From Pseudomonas frederiksbergensis (lineage in GTDB: Bacteria; Pseudomonadota; Gammaproteobacteria; Pseudomonadales; Pseudomonadaceae), in contig NZ_JQGJ02000020.1 in the NCBI RefSeq assembly GCF_000802155.2, forward strand, positions 1 through 64,000: a stretch of 64,000 nucleotides of DNA, written 5' to 3'. The position numbers and the translations under genes are program-made. Under the pieces are notes generated by a model, which saw only the letters and a list, made by a program, of their open reading frames with translations, had not been told where the DNA came from and searched no databases. Position 1 is the first letter of the stretch; every line of letters begins with the position of its first letter. Below, in pieces: positions 51,255 through 60,493 of the stretch.

Positions 51255-52526
51255 ATGACACAGAACGATCCCGGTAACGACTACCCGTTGAGCGAAGTCC
51301 CGATGCATGCCCGCAAGGGCCTGGCCTCCACGGCCATGGTGTTGCTGGGCTTCACGTTTTTCACCGCCACCATGTTCGCCGGCGGCAAGCTGGGCGTGGC
51401 GTTCGGTTTCGCTGACATGCTCGGTGTCATTGTCATCGGCAATCTGCTGCTGGGTCTTTATGCCGCAGGCCTGGGTTACATAGCGTTCAAGAGCGGGCTC
51501 AATTCGGTACTGATGGGCCGTTTCTGTTTTGGCGAGGTGGGCAGCAAGCTCAGCGACTTGATCCTTGGCTTTACCCAGATCGGCTGGTACGCCTGGGGCA
51601 CGGCCACCGCGGCGGTGGTGCTGGGCAAGTATTTCGAGTTGGGCCAGGGAACTGTGCTGGGGCTGATGGTGCTGTTCGGCCTGGGGTTCTGCGCCACGGC
51701 GTATATCGGCTATCGCGGGCTGGAGATCCTCTCGTACGTCGCCGTACCGGCCATGCTGTTGCTGTTGATGCTCTCGATGTGGGTGGCGACGCAGAAGATC
51801 GGCGGCCTCGACGGGCTGCTGGCGGTGGTACCCACAGGCAGCCTGGACTGGTCGACCGCGATCACCCTGGTTTTCGGCACGTTCGTCAGCGGCGCCACCC
51901 AGGCAACCAATTGGACCCGGTTTTCACGTTCGGCGAAGGTCGCGGTAATGGCGAGCCTGATCGGGTTTTTCCTCGGCAATGGCCTGATGGTGCTGATCGG
52001 CGCCTACGGAGCCATCGTCTACCAGCAGCCCGACGTCGTCGAAGTGCTGTTGTTGCAAGGCTTCGCCATGGCCGCGATGGCGATGCTCTTGCTCAACATC
52101 TGGAGCACCCAGGACAACACCATCTACAACTTCGCCGTGGCCGGTTGCAACCTGCTGCGCACGCGTCGACGCAGGGCGGTCACGCTGGCTGGCGCAGCGA
52201 TCGGCACCCTGTTGGCGCTGCTGGGGATGTACGACATGCTGGTGCCCTACCTGATCCTGCTCGGCACGGTCATCCCGCCGATTGGCGGAGTGATCATGGC
52301 CGACTTCTTCTTCCGCTGGCGTGGACGCTATCCGCGCTTGGCGCAGGCGCAACTGCCTGCTTTCAACTGGCCTGGGTTGGGTGCCTATGCCGTCGGCACC
52401 GTCGCAGCTTTCAATTCGCCATGGGTCGCGCCACTGGTAGGAATCGCCACCGGCGCGCTAACGTATGTGTTATTGATCGGCGTAACAGGCACTCGTACCG
52501 CTGACGCGCCCCTACAAGACCTATAA
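51255..52526 (+). CDS. codB: Cytosine permease
   Basis: 423 residues from the ATG at 51255 (MTQNDPGNDYPLSEVP); upstream codons are intergenic. Twelve hydrophobic segments typical of the NCS1 nucleobase transporters are visible, with MFAGGKLGVAFGFADML and TQATNWTRFSRSAK matching the CodB group. It imports cytosine with a cation. The gene is followed 12 bases later by codA, so uptake and deamination form a two-gene operon. Confidence 0.93.
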   Translation: MTQNDPGNDYPLSEVPMHARKGLASTAMVLLGFTFFTATMFAGGKLGVAFGFADMLGVIVIGNLLLGLYAAGLGYIAFKSGLNSVLMGRFCFGEVGSKLSDLILGFTQIGWYAWGTATAAVVLGKYFELGQGTVLGLMVLFGLGFCATAYIGYRGLEILSYVAVPAMLLLLMLSMWVATQKIGGLDGLLAVVPTGSLDWSTAITLVFGTFVSGATQATNWTRFSRSAKVAVMASLIGFFLGNGLMVLIGAYGAIVYQQPDVVEVLLLQGFAMAAMAMLLLNIWSTQDNTIYNFAVAGCNLLRTRRRRAVTLAGAAIGTLLALLGMYDMLVPYLILLGTVIPPIGGVIMADFFFRWRGRYPRLAQAQLPAFNWPGLGAYAVGTVAAFNSPWVAPLVGIATGALTYVLLIGVTGTRTADAPLQDL

Positions 52527-52538
52527 AGGATTCGCCTG

Positions 52539-53786
52539 ATGCACATCATCAACGCCCGCCTGCGCAACCGCGAAGGCTTGCATGAGTTGCACCTGGAAAA
52601 CGGCCTGATCGCCAGCATCGCTCGCCAGACCGAGGCCCCCAGCCTCGGCCCCGAAGACATCGATGCCGGTGGCAACCTGGTCGTGCCGCCCTTCGTCGAA
52701 CCGCACATTCACCTGGACGCCACGCTGACCGCCGGTGAACCGCGCTGGAACATGAGCGGCACGCTGTTCGAGGGCATCGAGTGCTGGGGCGAGCGCAAGG
52801 CCACCATCACCCACGAAGACACCAAGACCCGCGCGAGGAAGACCCTCCAGGCCCTGGCTGCCCATGGCATCCAGCACGTGCGCACTCACGTCGACGTGAC
52901 GGATCCGGCACTCACCGCCCTCAAGGCAATGCTCGAAGTACGCGAAGAGACCCGTCATCTGGTCGACATGCAAATCGTCGCGTTTCCCCAGGAGGGCATC
53001 GAGTCCTACCGCAACGGCCGCGAGCTGATGGAAGAAGCGATTCGCATGGGCGCCGACGTGGTGGGCGGTATCCCGCATTTCGAGTACACCCGCGACCAGG
53101 GCGTCAGTTCGGTGAAATTCCTCATGGACCTGGCCGAACGCACCGGCTGCCTGGTGGACGTGCATTGCGATGAAACCGACGACCCGCACTCGCGCTTTCT
53201 GGAAGTGCTCGCCGAGGAAGCCCGCAGTCGCGACATGGGCGCACGCGTGACGGCCAGCCATACCACGGCAATGGGCTCCTACGACAACGCCTATTGCGCC
53301 AAGCTGTTCCGCCTGCTCGGGCATTCGGGTATCAGCTTCGTATCGTGCCCGACCGAAAGCATCCATTTGCAAGGACGCTTCGATACCTTTCCCAAGCGCC
53401 GCGGCGTCACGCGGGTCAATGAGCTGCTCGAAGCCGGGATGAACGTATGCTTCGGCCAGGACTCCATCGTCGATCCGTGGTACCCGCTGGGCAACGGCAA
53501 CATCCTGCGCGTGCTCGAAGCGGGCCTGCACATCTGCCATATGCTCGGCTATCGCAACCTGCAAAGCGCCCTGGACCTGGTCACCGACAACAGCGCCAAG
53601 GCCATGGCCCTGGGCGAGCGCTACGGGCTGGAGCCTGGTCGCCCGGCGAACCTTCTGGTCCTCTCGGCCGACAGCGACTACGAAGTGATCCGCAGCCAAG
53701 GCCTGCCGCTTTACTCGATTCGCAAGGGTGAGGTGTTGATGAAGCGGCAGATGCCGGTGGTGGAGTTCGGGCCGCAACTGACCTGA
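52539..53786 (+). CDS. codA: Cytosine deaminase
   Basis: 415 residues, an amidohydrolase-fold enzyme. Metal-binding His residues are in PPFVEPHIHLDATLTAGEP, a catalytic Glu region is VDVHCDETDDPHSRF, then ASHTTAMGSYDNAY and FGQDSIVDPWYPLGNGN. It converts cytosine to uracil and ammonia; the uracil can be used for pyrimidine salvage. Start after AAAGGATTCGCCTG, 12 bases downstream of codB. Confidence 0.95.
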   Translation: MHIINARLRNREGLHELHLENGLIASIARQTEAPSLGPEDIDAGGNLVVPPFVEPHIHLDATLTAGEPRWNMSGTLFEGIECWGERKATITHEDTKTRARKTLQALAAHGIQHVRTHVDVTDPALTALKAMLEVREETRHLVDMQIVAFPQEGIESYRNGRELMEEAIRMGADVVGGIPHFEYTRDQGVSSVKFLMDLAERTGCLVDVHCDETDDPHSRFLEVLAEEARSRDMGARVTASHTTAMGSYDNAYCAKLFRLLGHSGISFVSCPTESIHLQGRFDTFPKRRGVTRVNELLEAGMNVCFGQDSIVDPWYPLGNGNILRVLEAGLHICHMLGYRNLQSALDLVTDNSAKAMALGERYGLEPGRPANLLVLSADSDYEVIRSQGLPLYSIRKGEVLMKRQMPVVEFGPQLT

Positions 53787-53796
53787 GCCTTCCCCC

Positions 53797-53875
53797 ATTT
53801 GCTCGCGATGGCGGTGGGTCGGTTGCATTGATACTGAACCTGCCATTGCTTTCGCGAGCCTGCTCGCGAAGACGG
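53797..53875. repeat. Paired REP elements (REPIN-like)
   Basis: TTGCTCGCGATGGCGGTGGG and an inverted TTTCGCGAGCCTGCTCGCGA copy between the convergent codA and DapF-like genes. Confidence 0.7.
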
Positions 53876-53906
53876 CTTCGGCCGCGCTGCAAAATGTCCA
53901 GGAACC

Positions 53907-54899
53907 CTACGACACAAGCCGCGCCGCACCAAACAACCTGACCCGCATCAGCTCACCCGCCTCTTCTTCCAGCAGGATCGGCGCGGTGCCGCCCGGCATC
54001 ACGACCCTGACCACCCCGGCCTTCACCCAACCCACCCGCCACGCAGCACTCGCCACGGCGCTGGCGCTGGTGCCCGACGATGCGGTAGGGCCTTCGCCGC
54101 GTTCGAACACCCGCGCAACGATTTGCCCTTCGCCGTCGCGCCACGCCCATTGCAGATTCACCCCCGCCGTACAAGGAATCCCCGACCCACCGGGCGCCGC
54201 AAAGGCAATATCGGTCAAGGGCTGCGACAACACCTCGGCACGCATCTGCGAAAGACCCGGCAATGCCTCCAACGCATCGACCAACGTCACGCAATGAGGA
54301 TTGCCAATGCGCACGAACTGGCTAAAGCCCCACGCCGTGTCCAACACATGGAGCGCGGGCACACGGCTCACGTCGCACTGATTGAACACCACGCTTTCGA
54401 TGCCTTGAGCAGCCACGGCCCGGGGGCCGAACAGCGGCGCGCCCAAGTCCAGCCAGAAGCCTTGGCCTCCTTCGAACTCAGCAGCGTGAACCGAGGTTTG
54501 CAACGGTGAGGGACCTTCGGGTTTGTCGTGATGGACCTGTAGCAAGCAACCCTCATCGCCAGGCAGCAAACCTTGCTCCTGCAAGGCCAGGGAAAAAATC
54601 GTCAAGCCATTGCCGCTACGCTCGGCCAGCGTCCCGTCGGTATTGACGATCAACAGATCGAACGGCGGCCCGTCCTGGAACGGGCCAATCAGCAGGCCAT
54701 CGCTGCGATGAGCCTTGGCATGGGGCGGCGCTTCGCCCGGCGCCCATGCGCAAAATGCTTGCACGGCGGCAGCGCTCCAGGTCTGGCGCGTTTGCGCGGC
54801 CTGGGCGGCAGATACCGGCAGGTCGATTCCCTGGGCACGGATTTGCCGTGGCGAAACAACGCCATAGATATTGCCGCGTGCATCGTAGAACTGTGCCAT
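53907..54899 (-). CDS. DapF-fold protein lacking both catalytic cysteines
   Basis: 330 residues from the ATG at 54899 (MAQFYDARGNIYGVVSPRQI). The diaminopimelate epimerase pattern is recognisable as NTDGTLAERSGNG (DapF has a Cys before GNG) and ERGEGPTASSGTSASAVASA (DapF has Cys in ACGTG), with RIGNPHCVTLV between. Both catalytic Cys are Ser here. Epimerisation by the usual two-Cys mechanism is therefore unlikely. It could bind a related ligand, or use a different chemistry. No strong ribosome binding site; divergent from an MFS gene. Confidence 0.8.
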   Translation of the reverse strand: MAQFYDARGNIYGVVSPRQIRAQGIDLPVSAAQAAQTRQTWSAAAVQAFCAWAPGEAPPHAKAHRSDGLLIGPFQDGPPFDLLIVNTDGTLAERSGNGLTIFSLALQEQGLLPGDEGCLLQVHHDKPEGPSPLQTSVHAAEFEGGQGFWLDLGAPLFGPRAVAAQGIESVVFNQCDVSRVPALHVLDTAWGFSQFVRIGNPHCVTLVDALEALPGLSQMRAEVLSQPLTDIAFAAPGGSGIPCTAGVNLQWAWRDGEGQIVARVFERGEGPTASSGTSASAVASAAWRVGWVKAGVVRVVMPGGTAPILLEEEAGELMRVRLFGAARLVS

Positions 54900-55080
54900 T
54901 GACCAAACCCGGATCGACCAGCAAGAACCGCTACTGTAGGCCGGCGAAGGCTGCGGGGGCAAAGCTTGCCGGCCACCCGGACATTCGCGTCGGCACCTTG
55001 GGGTCGCAGCGAGGTCAGTGGATATGCAAGCATAGGCCCCTGCCCGCTTCACCGCACCGCACGAAAGCCAAGGACGATTC

Positions 55081-56232
55081 ATGACCGCTATTACCCCGCC
55101 ACCTACCTTTGCTCCAGGCCGCCTGGAACAGATGTCCACCCGTATCGCCTACCTCATCGCCGGCATCGGCATTGCCGCCTGGGCACCGCTGGTGCCCTAC
55201 GCCAAGGTGCGAGCGAACCTGGACGAAGGCACCCTGGGGTTGCTGTTGCTGTGCCTTGGCGTCGGGTCGATCCTGGCGATGCCGATTTCCGGCGCCCTGG
55301 CGACACGGTTCGGCTGCCGCCGGGTGCTCAGTGGCGGCACGCTTTTGGTCTGCCTGGCGTTGCCGTTGTTGGCGACGATGAGTTCCTTGCCGTGGCTGGT
55401 GACGGCGTTGTTCCTGTTTGGCGCCGGGCTCGGCACCGTGGACTCGACCGTGAACCTGCAAGCGGTCATCGTCGAGCGCGCCAGCGGCAAGACCATGATG
55501 TCGGGCTTCCACGGCATGTTCAGCCTCGGCGGGATCATTGGCGCGGCCGGCGTAAGCGCCCTGCTCGGCCTAGGGCTTTCGCCGCTGGCGGCGACGCTGG
55601 TGGTCAACGCCGTGCTGTTGGTGGCGCTGCTCAAGGCGGCGCCGCATTTGCTGCCCTACGGCAGTGAAAGCTCGGGACCGGCGTTTGCCATTCCCCACGG
55701 CGTGGTGCTGTTTATCGGCATCCTGTGCTTCATCGTATTCCTGGCCGAAGGCGCGGTGCTGGACTGGAGCGCGGTGTTCCTGACCACCGAGCGCGCGGTG
55801 GACACGGCCTACGCCGGGCTGGGTTACGCCGCGTTTGCCCTGACCATGACGGTTGGCCGTTTGATGGGGGATTCGGTGGTGCATCGGCTGGGGGCCAAGC
55901 GCGTGATCATCTACGGCGGGTCGATCGCGGCTGCAGGATTCCTGATGGCGACCGTCGCACCCATGTGGCAAGCGGCGCTGCTGGGCTACGCGTTGGTCGG
56001 CGCCGGGTGTTCGAACATCGTACCGGTGCTGTACACGGCCGTTGGCAAACAGACGCTGATGCCCGAAGCCATCGCCGTGCCGGCCATTACCACCATCGGT
56101 TATGCCGGCATCCTCGCGGGGCCGGCATTAATCGGGTTTGTTGCCCATGGCAGTAGCCTGGGCATCGCGTTTGGCTTGATTGCGCTGTCGTTGGTGGCGG
56201 TGGCGGCCAGTGGGAAGGTGTTGAAAGTCTGA
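55081..56232 (+). CDS. MFS transporter (YbjJ-like)
   Basis: 383 residues with twelve hydrophobic segments. The MFS signature after helix 2 is GALATRFGCRRVLSGG, and TVDSTVNLQAVIVERASGKT and FHGMFSLGGIIGAAG resemble the YbjJ/FucP-like exporter group. The substrate is unknown. It diverges from the DapF-like gene, 181 bases apart, and could move its product or ligand. Two REP palindromes lie after the stop. Confidence 0.88.
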   Translation: MTAITPPPTFAPGRLEQMSTRIAYLIAGIGIAAWAPLVPYAKVRANLDEGTLGLLLLCLGVGSILAMPISGALATRFGCRRVLSGGTLLVCLALPLLATMSSLPWLVTALFLFGAGLGTVDSTVNLQAVIVERASGKTMMSGFHGMFSLGGIIGAAGVSALLGLGLSPLAATLVVNAVLLVALLKAAPHLLPYGSESSGPAFAIPHGVVLFIGILCFIVFLAEGAVLDWSAVFLTTERAVDTAYAGLGYAAFALTMTVGRLMGDSVVHRLGAKRVIIYGGSIAAAGFLMATVAPMWQAALLGYALVGAGCSNIVPVLYTAVGKQTLMPEAIAVPAITTIGYAGILAGPALIGFVAHGSSLGIAFGLIALSLVAVAASGKVLKV

Positions 56233-56265
56233 GGTCTCACACCATTTTCCATGGCAAGGAGTTTT

Positions 56266-56297
56266 CTGTGGCGAGGGGACTTATCCCCTCGCCACAG
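56266..56297. repeat. REP-like palindrome
   Basis: CTGTGGCGAGGGGA-CTTA-TCCCCTCGCCACAG, a 14-bp stem between the convergent MFS and fecA genes. Same family as 41722-41753. Confidence 0.7.
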
Positions 56298-56323
56298 GGG
56301 TACGGGTCAACCCTGGTTGTTCA

Positions 56324-58762
56324 TCAAAACCCCACGCTCGCCTGCACGAAGAACGTCCGCGGCGCGCCGACGTAGATACCTGAGTTGTTGTCGCTGGAAC
56401 GGGTGTAGTACTGGTGGTCGAACAGGTTCTTGACCCCGGCGCCGACTTTCAGGTTCGACAGTTGCTCGCCAAAGTCGTAGCCGGCCCTTACGTTCCAGAG
56501 CATGTAGCCGGGCATATCGCCGTACTGGCCATCGGCGCTGCCGTCGGTGATGTAGTTATCCGTGAAGCTGCCATCGGGATTGACGCTATTGCCCGGCGAA
56601 CGCTGCTTGGACTGGGCGAAACCGTCAAGATTGTAGGTCCAGCGATCGACCTCGTAGCGCAGGCCCACGTTGACCACCTGACGGGAATAGAACGGAAGGT
56701 CACGGCCCTTGAAGCTTGGGATATCCCCTTCATAAGTCGCGCGGGTGTAGGTGAAACCTGCATTGGCGGTCAGGCCTTCGAGGCGCGGATCGAGCGCGGC
56801 CATGTCGTAGTGCGCCGAGGCCTCCAGCCCCTGGTGCTTGGTCGCGCCCATGTTGGTCCAGCCGACATCGTTGCTGATGTACTGCAACTCGTCGTCGAAG
56901 TCGATGTAGAACAGCGTCACTTCGCCGCCCCACACGTCATCGTTGTAGCGCGTACCGATCTCGTAGGTCTTGGCCTTTTCCGGGCTCAGGCCATTGGCGG
57001 TGTTGTTGCCAGAGCCGCCCTGGCCCAGTTGGAAATATTGCAGGCTGCCGAACGAGGTCTCGTAGTTGGCGAACAGCTTCCAGGCGTCGGACAGGTGATA
57101 CATCACACTCAGGGCTGGCAGCGGTTCGTTGCTGTCGATGCTACGACGCTTTTCCTGCACGGGACGGCCGGCGGTGTCGAGTACCGGGCGGTCGTGCCAT
57201 TGTGTGCTGATGCTTTCGAAGCGAATGCCTGGGGTGATGGTCCATTTGCCCACATCGATCTTGTCATCGATGTACACCGCGTGGGCTTCGGTGCCACCGG
57301 TCCGGTCCTGGTAAACGTGACCGTCGGAACCCGGACGCACCACCGGTTCGTTATTGCGCAGTGCCAGGCGGCTGGCCTCTTCGTGCATGCCTTCCTTGAG
57401 GTATCGATAACCGACGCTGGCTTCCTGGGTGGTGGATCCCAGGTCGAACACGTGGGATACCCGAGGCTCGATGCCAAAGGTGTAATAGGTGCGCGGATAG
57501 GACACGAGGTTGCGCTGGTCCCGGGACGCGATGGTGCTGCCACGGTAGCTGTCGGAGTAATAGGTCAGCACTTCCGCTTGGGTGCGATCGCTGATTTCAC
57601 GGATCCACTTGAACGACACATCCTTGCGCCGACCACTGAAATTGTCCCAGTCGCGGTCGGACTGGTACGGGTCCGCGTCGTACTGGGCCTGGGTCAAGCC
57701 GCCAGGCATGTCGGCCTTGGCGTCGTAGTAATGGAAATTCAGCGAAAAGTCATCGACCTCGGTCGGAGCCCAATGGGTCTTGAGAATGACGTCGTCGATG
57801 TCGTTGTCGTTATTGCTTTTGCGATAACCGTTGCCGTTGACGCCGGAGTACAACAGCGCCACGCCCAGGCCGTTGTCAGCGGTGCCGCCGAGGAACGCCG
57901 TGTCGATGTGCTTCCAGCCGCCGCGTTGGGAAGTCTCCAGGGTGCTGCCGATTTCCCCGGTGGCTTGTTCCGGAATGGCGCGGGTGACGAAGTTGATCAC
58001 CCCGCCGACGTTCTGCGGCCCGTAGCGCACCGACCCGGCACCGCGCACGACGTCGATGCTGTCCAGGTTGCCCGAGGAAATCGGCGCCATGGACAATTGC
58101 GGTTGGCCGTACGGCGCAAATGCCGCGGGTACGCCGTCGATCAATACCGTGGAGCGTGGCGACAGGCGCGAGGTGAGGCCGCGCACCCCGACGTTCAGCG
58201 AAATGTCGCTGCCGCCCGTGCCGTTGGCGTCCTGCACTTGCACACCGGGCACGCGACGCAGCACATCGCCGACGTTCATGGCGCCCTGCTCGACCATCGC
58301 TTCGCGGCGGATCACGGTCCGTGCGCCGGCGTGGTTCTGCACCACTTCGGCATTGGCATCGCCGAGCCAGTCACCGACCACCTGGATGTCGGTGGTGCCC
58401 AGTTCCAGCGGGCCGCCGGCGGACGCCGATGGGGCCGGCAGGACGGTTACCGAGTCGTCATCGATCTGGTATTGCAGACCGCTGCCCTGCAGCAACTGAC
58501 CCAGGGCCGCCTCCGGGGACAAGTGGCCTTCCACCGCCGGGGCTTGCTTGCCGGCGACCAGGTCCGCGCTGAAGAACACCTGCAGTGAGGTCTGCTGGCC
58601 AAGCTGGCTCAGCGCCTGGCCCAACGGTTGCGCCTGGATATGAATGGCCGTGGCGACCTGGTCGGCGAAGGCCTGGGGCAACCCGGCGCTGACAGCCAGG
58701 GTCAGGGCCAGCGGCAGCCAGCGTGGGGAAAGGCATCTGTTGTTTTTGGCGGGAGTTTTCAC
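56324..58762 (-). CDS. fecA: TonB-dependent ferric-siderophore receptor with signalling domain (FecA-like)
   Basis: 812 residues from the GTG at 58762 (VKTPAKNNRCLSPRWLPLAL; AAGG six bases before); a TTG 9 codons upstream is the alternative. A signal peptide (cut after AFA) is followed by an STN signalling domain (LGQALSQLGQQTSLQVFFSA), a plug (VLRRVPGVQVQDANGTGGSD, VLIDGVPAAFAPYG, VVRGAGSVRYGPQNVGGVIN) and a 22-strand barrel ending in Phe (FFVQASVGF). It imports an iron chelate and signals through FecR; citrate is likely by relatives but unproven. Confidence 0.92.
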   Translation of the reverse strand: MKTPAKNNRCLSPRWLPLALTLAVSAGLPQAFADQVATAIHIQAQPLGQALSQLGQQTSLQVFFSADLVAGKQAPAVEGHLSPEAALGQLLQGSGLQYQIDDDSVTVLPAPSASAGGPLELGTTDIQVVGDWLGDANAEVVQNHAGARTVIRREAMVEQGAMNVGDVLRRVPGVQVQDANGTGGSDISLNVGVRGLTSRLSPRSTVLIDGVPAAFAPYGQPQLSMAPISSGNLDSIDVVRGAGSVRYGPQNVGGVINFVTRAIPEQATGEIGSTLETSQRGGWKHIDTAFLGGTADNGLGVALLYSGVNGNGYRKSNNDNDIDDVILKTHWAPTEVDDFSLNFHYYDAKADMPGGLTQAQYDADPYQSDRDWDNFSGRRKDVSFKWIREISDRTQAEVLTYYSDSYRGSTIASRDQRNLVSYPRTYYTFGIEPRVSHVFDLGSTTQEASVGYRYLKEGMHEEASRLALRNNEPVVRPGSDGHVYQDRTGGTEAHAVYIDDKIDVGKWTITPGIRFESISTQWHDRPVLDTAGRPVQEKRRSIDSNEPLPALSVMYHLSDAWKLFANYETSFGSLQYFQLGQGGSGNNTANGLSPEKAKTYEIGTRYNDDVWGGEVTLFYIDFDDELQYISNDVGWTNMGATKHQGLEASAHYDMAALDPRLEGLTANAGFTYTRATYEGDIPSFKGRDLPFYSRQVVNVGLRYEVDRWTYNLDGFAQSKQRSPGNSVNPDGSFTDNYITDGSADGQYGDMPGYMLWNVRAGYDFGEQLSNLKVGAGVKNLFDHQYYTRSSDNNSGIYVGAPRTFFVQASVGF

Positions 58763-58860
58763 GTCGAACCTTGTCCTGTCGAATCGCAAGAATACGCGTC
58801 TGTTAATGCAAACCAGTTGCAGTTGGACAAGAAGACGAAGAACTCGAAAAAAACCTGAAT

Positions 58861-59832
58861 CTATTTCGAAATTATTTCCTGACTGCCGTCGTCCAGGGTG
58901 CGCACGGCCACCGGCAGGATATTCGGCAGCGCCTTGAGCAACGCCTCGGGATTGTCCGAGCGGAACACGCTGGTGAGGCGCAAGTTGCCCACCGCGGCAT
59001 TGGCGACCCGCAGCGGTTTGTCGCGATAACGGGACACTTGCTCAGCGACGTCGCTCAACGGCGCGTTATTGAACACCAGCTTGCCGTTGCGCCAGGCAGT
59101 GAGCTCATCGGCATTGATCGCGTAGGGCGCGGCGACCTTGCCCTGGGCATCGATCCGCGTACCGAGGCCAGCGGTGAGGTTGATGGGGAAGTCGCGTCCT
59201 TGGACCTTGACGCTGCCCTCCTCCACCGCCACCCGCGTACTGTCGGCATCGCGGCGCACATCGAAGCGCGTCCCGGTCACCGTCACCTGGCCGTTGCCCG
59301 CATCGACGGTGAACGGACGACCGGCATCATGCTCGACCCGGAACAACGCTTCGCCCTCGACCAGCTCCACCCGGCGTTTGCGATGCTCGAAAACGACGCG
59401 CACATGGCTTCGGCTATTGAGGTCGACCAGCGAGCCGTCCGGCAGGGCCACGTGCCGGCGTTCACCGAGGACCGTGGCGAATTCGCCGCGGTAGTCACTC
59501 GAAGCGCCCAAGCCACTGAACAGTCCCAGCCCGACAGCCACCGCCAGCAACCCCGCGGCCACTGCGTAACGCAGCAGCGGTCGGCGTTTCGCACGCTCGG
59601 CGGGTCGCTCGCACAATGCTTGCAGGCGCTCCCTGGGCAACAGATCCGTTGCGCTCCAGATGCCTTGCAGCAATTGGATCTCGTCGCGATGGTTGGCGTG
59701 CTCGTCCAGCCAGGCCTCGAAACGCTGGCGCTCCTCGACGCTCATGACCGGGTTTTGCAAACGCACGAACCATTGCGCCGCCTCGTCGCGAACCCTGCTC
59801 TGCCCGCACGGGCATTCACGGCTATCCATCAT
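58861..59832 (-). CDS. fecR: FecR family anti-sigma/transmembrane sensor
   Basis: 323 residues from the ATG at 59832, which follows CAGGACCCTTCC; the ATG at 59874 overlapping the fecI stop would add 14 residues. An N-terminal anti-sigma domain (EERQRFEAWLDEHANHRDEI) is followed by one transmembrane helix (LLRYAVAAGLLAVAVGLGLF), a FecR beta-rich periplasmic domain (GERRHVALPDGSLVDLN) and an STN-like C-terminus (VFNNAPLSDVAEQVSRY). It relays iron-chelate binding at the receptor to the sigma factor. The minus-strand 3' end holds GGAAAT at 58874-58879, a possible -35 for fecA. Confidence 0.9.
   Translation of the reverse strand: MMDSRECPCGQSRVRDEAAQWFVRLQNPVMSVEERQRFEAWLDEHANHRDEIQLLQGIWSATDLLPRERLQALCERPAERAKRRPLLRYAVAAGLLAVAVGLGLFSGLGASSDYRGEFATVLGERRHVALPDGSLVDLNSRSHVRVVFEHRKRRVELVEGEALFRVEHDAGRPFTVDAGNGQVTVTGTRFDVRRDADSTRVAVEEGSVKVQGRDFPINLTAGLGTRIDAQGKVAAPYAINADELTAWRNGKLVFNNAPLSDVAEQVSRYRDKPLRVANAAVGNLRLTSVFRSDNPEALLKALPNILPVAVRTLDDGSQEIISK
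58874..58879 (-). promoter_or_regulatory. Possible FecI-type -35 of fecA
   Basis: GGAAAT matches the -35 element used by FecI sigma factors; it lies within the 3' end of fecR, 112 bases before the fecA start. No convincing -10 at the expected distance was found, so this is tentative. Confidence 0.25.
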
Positions 59833-59870
59833 GGAAGGGTCCTGTGGCTCAGGTGGAAGAGGACGACGGG

Positions 59871-60371
59871 TCATTGATCTGGCCCGTCCAGGCGATCACG
59901 CAGATGGCGCAGGGTGCGGATCATATACTTTTCCACCATGTTTTTTGACAACCCCAGGCGTTCGGCGATTTCCGCCTGGGTCAGCCCCTCGATCTTCTGC
60001 CAGACGAACACCGTGCGGCAATTGGCGGGCAATTCGGCAAGCGCCCGCTCGATGGAGTCCGCCAGTTGGATCGCGTGCATGTAGTGCTCCGGGTCGCCCG
60101 CAAGCGATTGACAGGTGTCGAACGCCACTTCCTCCAAGGCGCCTCGTCGATCTTCCCGCCGATAACCGTCCACTGCAATATTGCGCGCCGTCTGGTGCAG
60201 GTAGGCCCGTGGCTGCTCTACTTGCGCCGAATCGGATTCGAGCACCCGCACGAAGGTATCGTGGGCCAGGTCCTCGGCCTGCTGGCGATTGCGCAGGCGA
60301 CGGGTCCAGGTGCCGATCAACTCTTCGTAATGCTCGAGAAAGCCGGGTCTGCGGGGCAGCTTGGGGATCAT
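59871..60371 (-). CDS. fecI: ECF sigma factor, FecI type
   Basis: 166 residues from the ATG at 60371 (MIPKLPRRPGFLEHYEELIG); longer frames have no signal. Region 2 (AEDLAHDTFVRVLESDSAQV) and region 4 (GLTQAEIAERLGLSKNMVEK) are typical of the iron-starvation sigma group. With fecR and fecA it forms a cell-surface signalling unit that switches on ferric-chelate uptake. The fecI stop overlaps fecR. A 22-bp perfect palindrome lies 36-57 bases upstream of the start. Confidence 0.93.
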   Translation of the reverse strand: MIPKLPRRPGFLEHYEELIGTWTRRLRNRQQAEDLAHDTFVRVLESDSAQVEQPRAYLHQTARNIAVDGYRREDRRGALEEVAFDTCQSLAGDPEHYMHAIQLADSIERALAELPANCRTVFVWQKIEGLTQAEIAERLGLSKNMVEKYMIRTLRHLRDRLDGPDQ

Positions 60372-60406
60372 CGCGGCGCGCTGTGGAGACGGGGCGTGAA
60401 TAGTAA

Positions 60407-60428
60407 TGCTTCCTATTAATAGGAAGCA
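60407..60428. promoter_or_regulatory. 22-bp perfect palindrome upstream of fecI
   Basis: Each half reads TGCTTCCTATT; the centre is TTAA. It lies about 36 bases before the fecI start, in the position of an operator, possibly for Fur, but its sequence differs from the usual GATAATGATAATCATTATC Fur box. Confidence 0.55.
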
Positions 60429-60461
60429 AACGTCGCCCGACCGGCTGGTACGAAATAAAAG

Positions 60462-60485
60462 TGTGGGAGCGAATTCGCTCCCACA
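60462..60485. repeat. REP-like palindrome
   Basis: TGTGGGAGCGAA-TTCGCTCCCACA is a perfect 12-bp inverted repeat, between fecI and the baeRF gene. Confidence 0.65.
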
Positions 60486-60493
60486 GGGGACGG

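Noticed and set aside
56414..58588. A 724-residue + strand frame
   Set aside because: It is antisense to the complete fecA receptor with all its plug and barrel motifs.
60407..60428. The palindrome upstream of fecI as a normal Fur box
   Set aside because: The sequence does not match the GATAAT repeats of the Fur consensus, so the assignment is left open.
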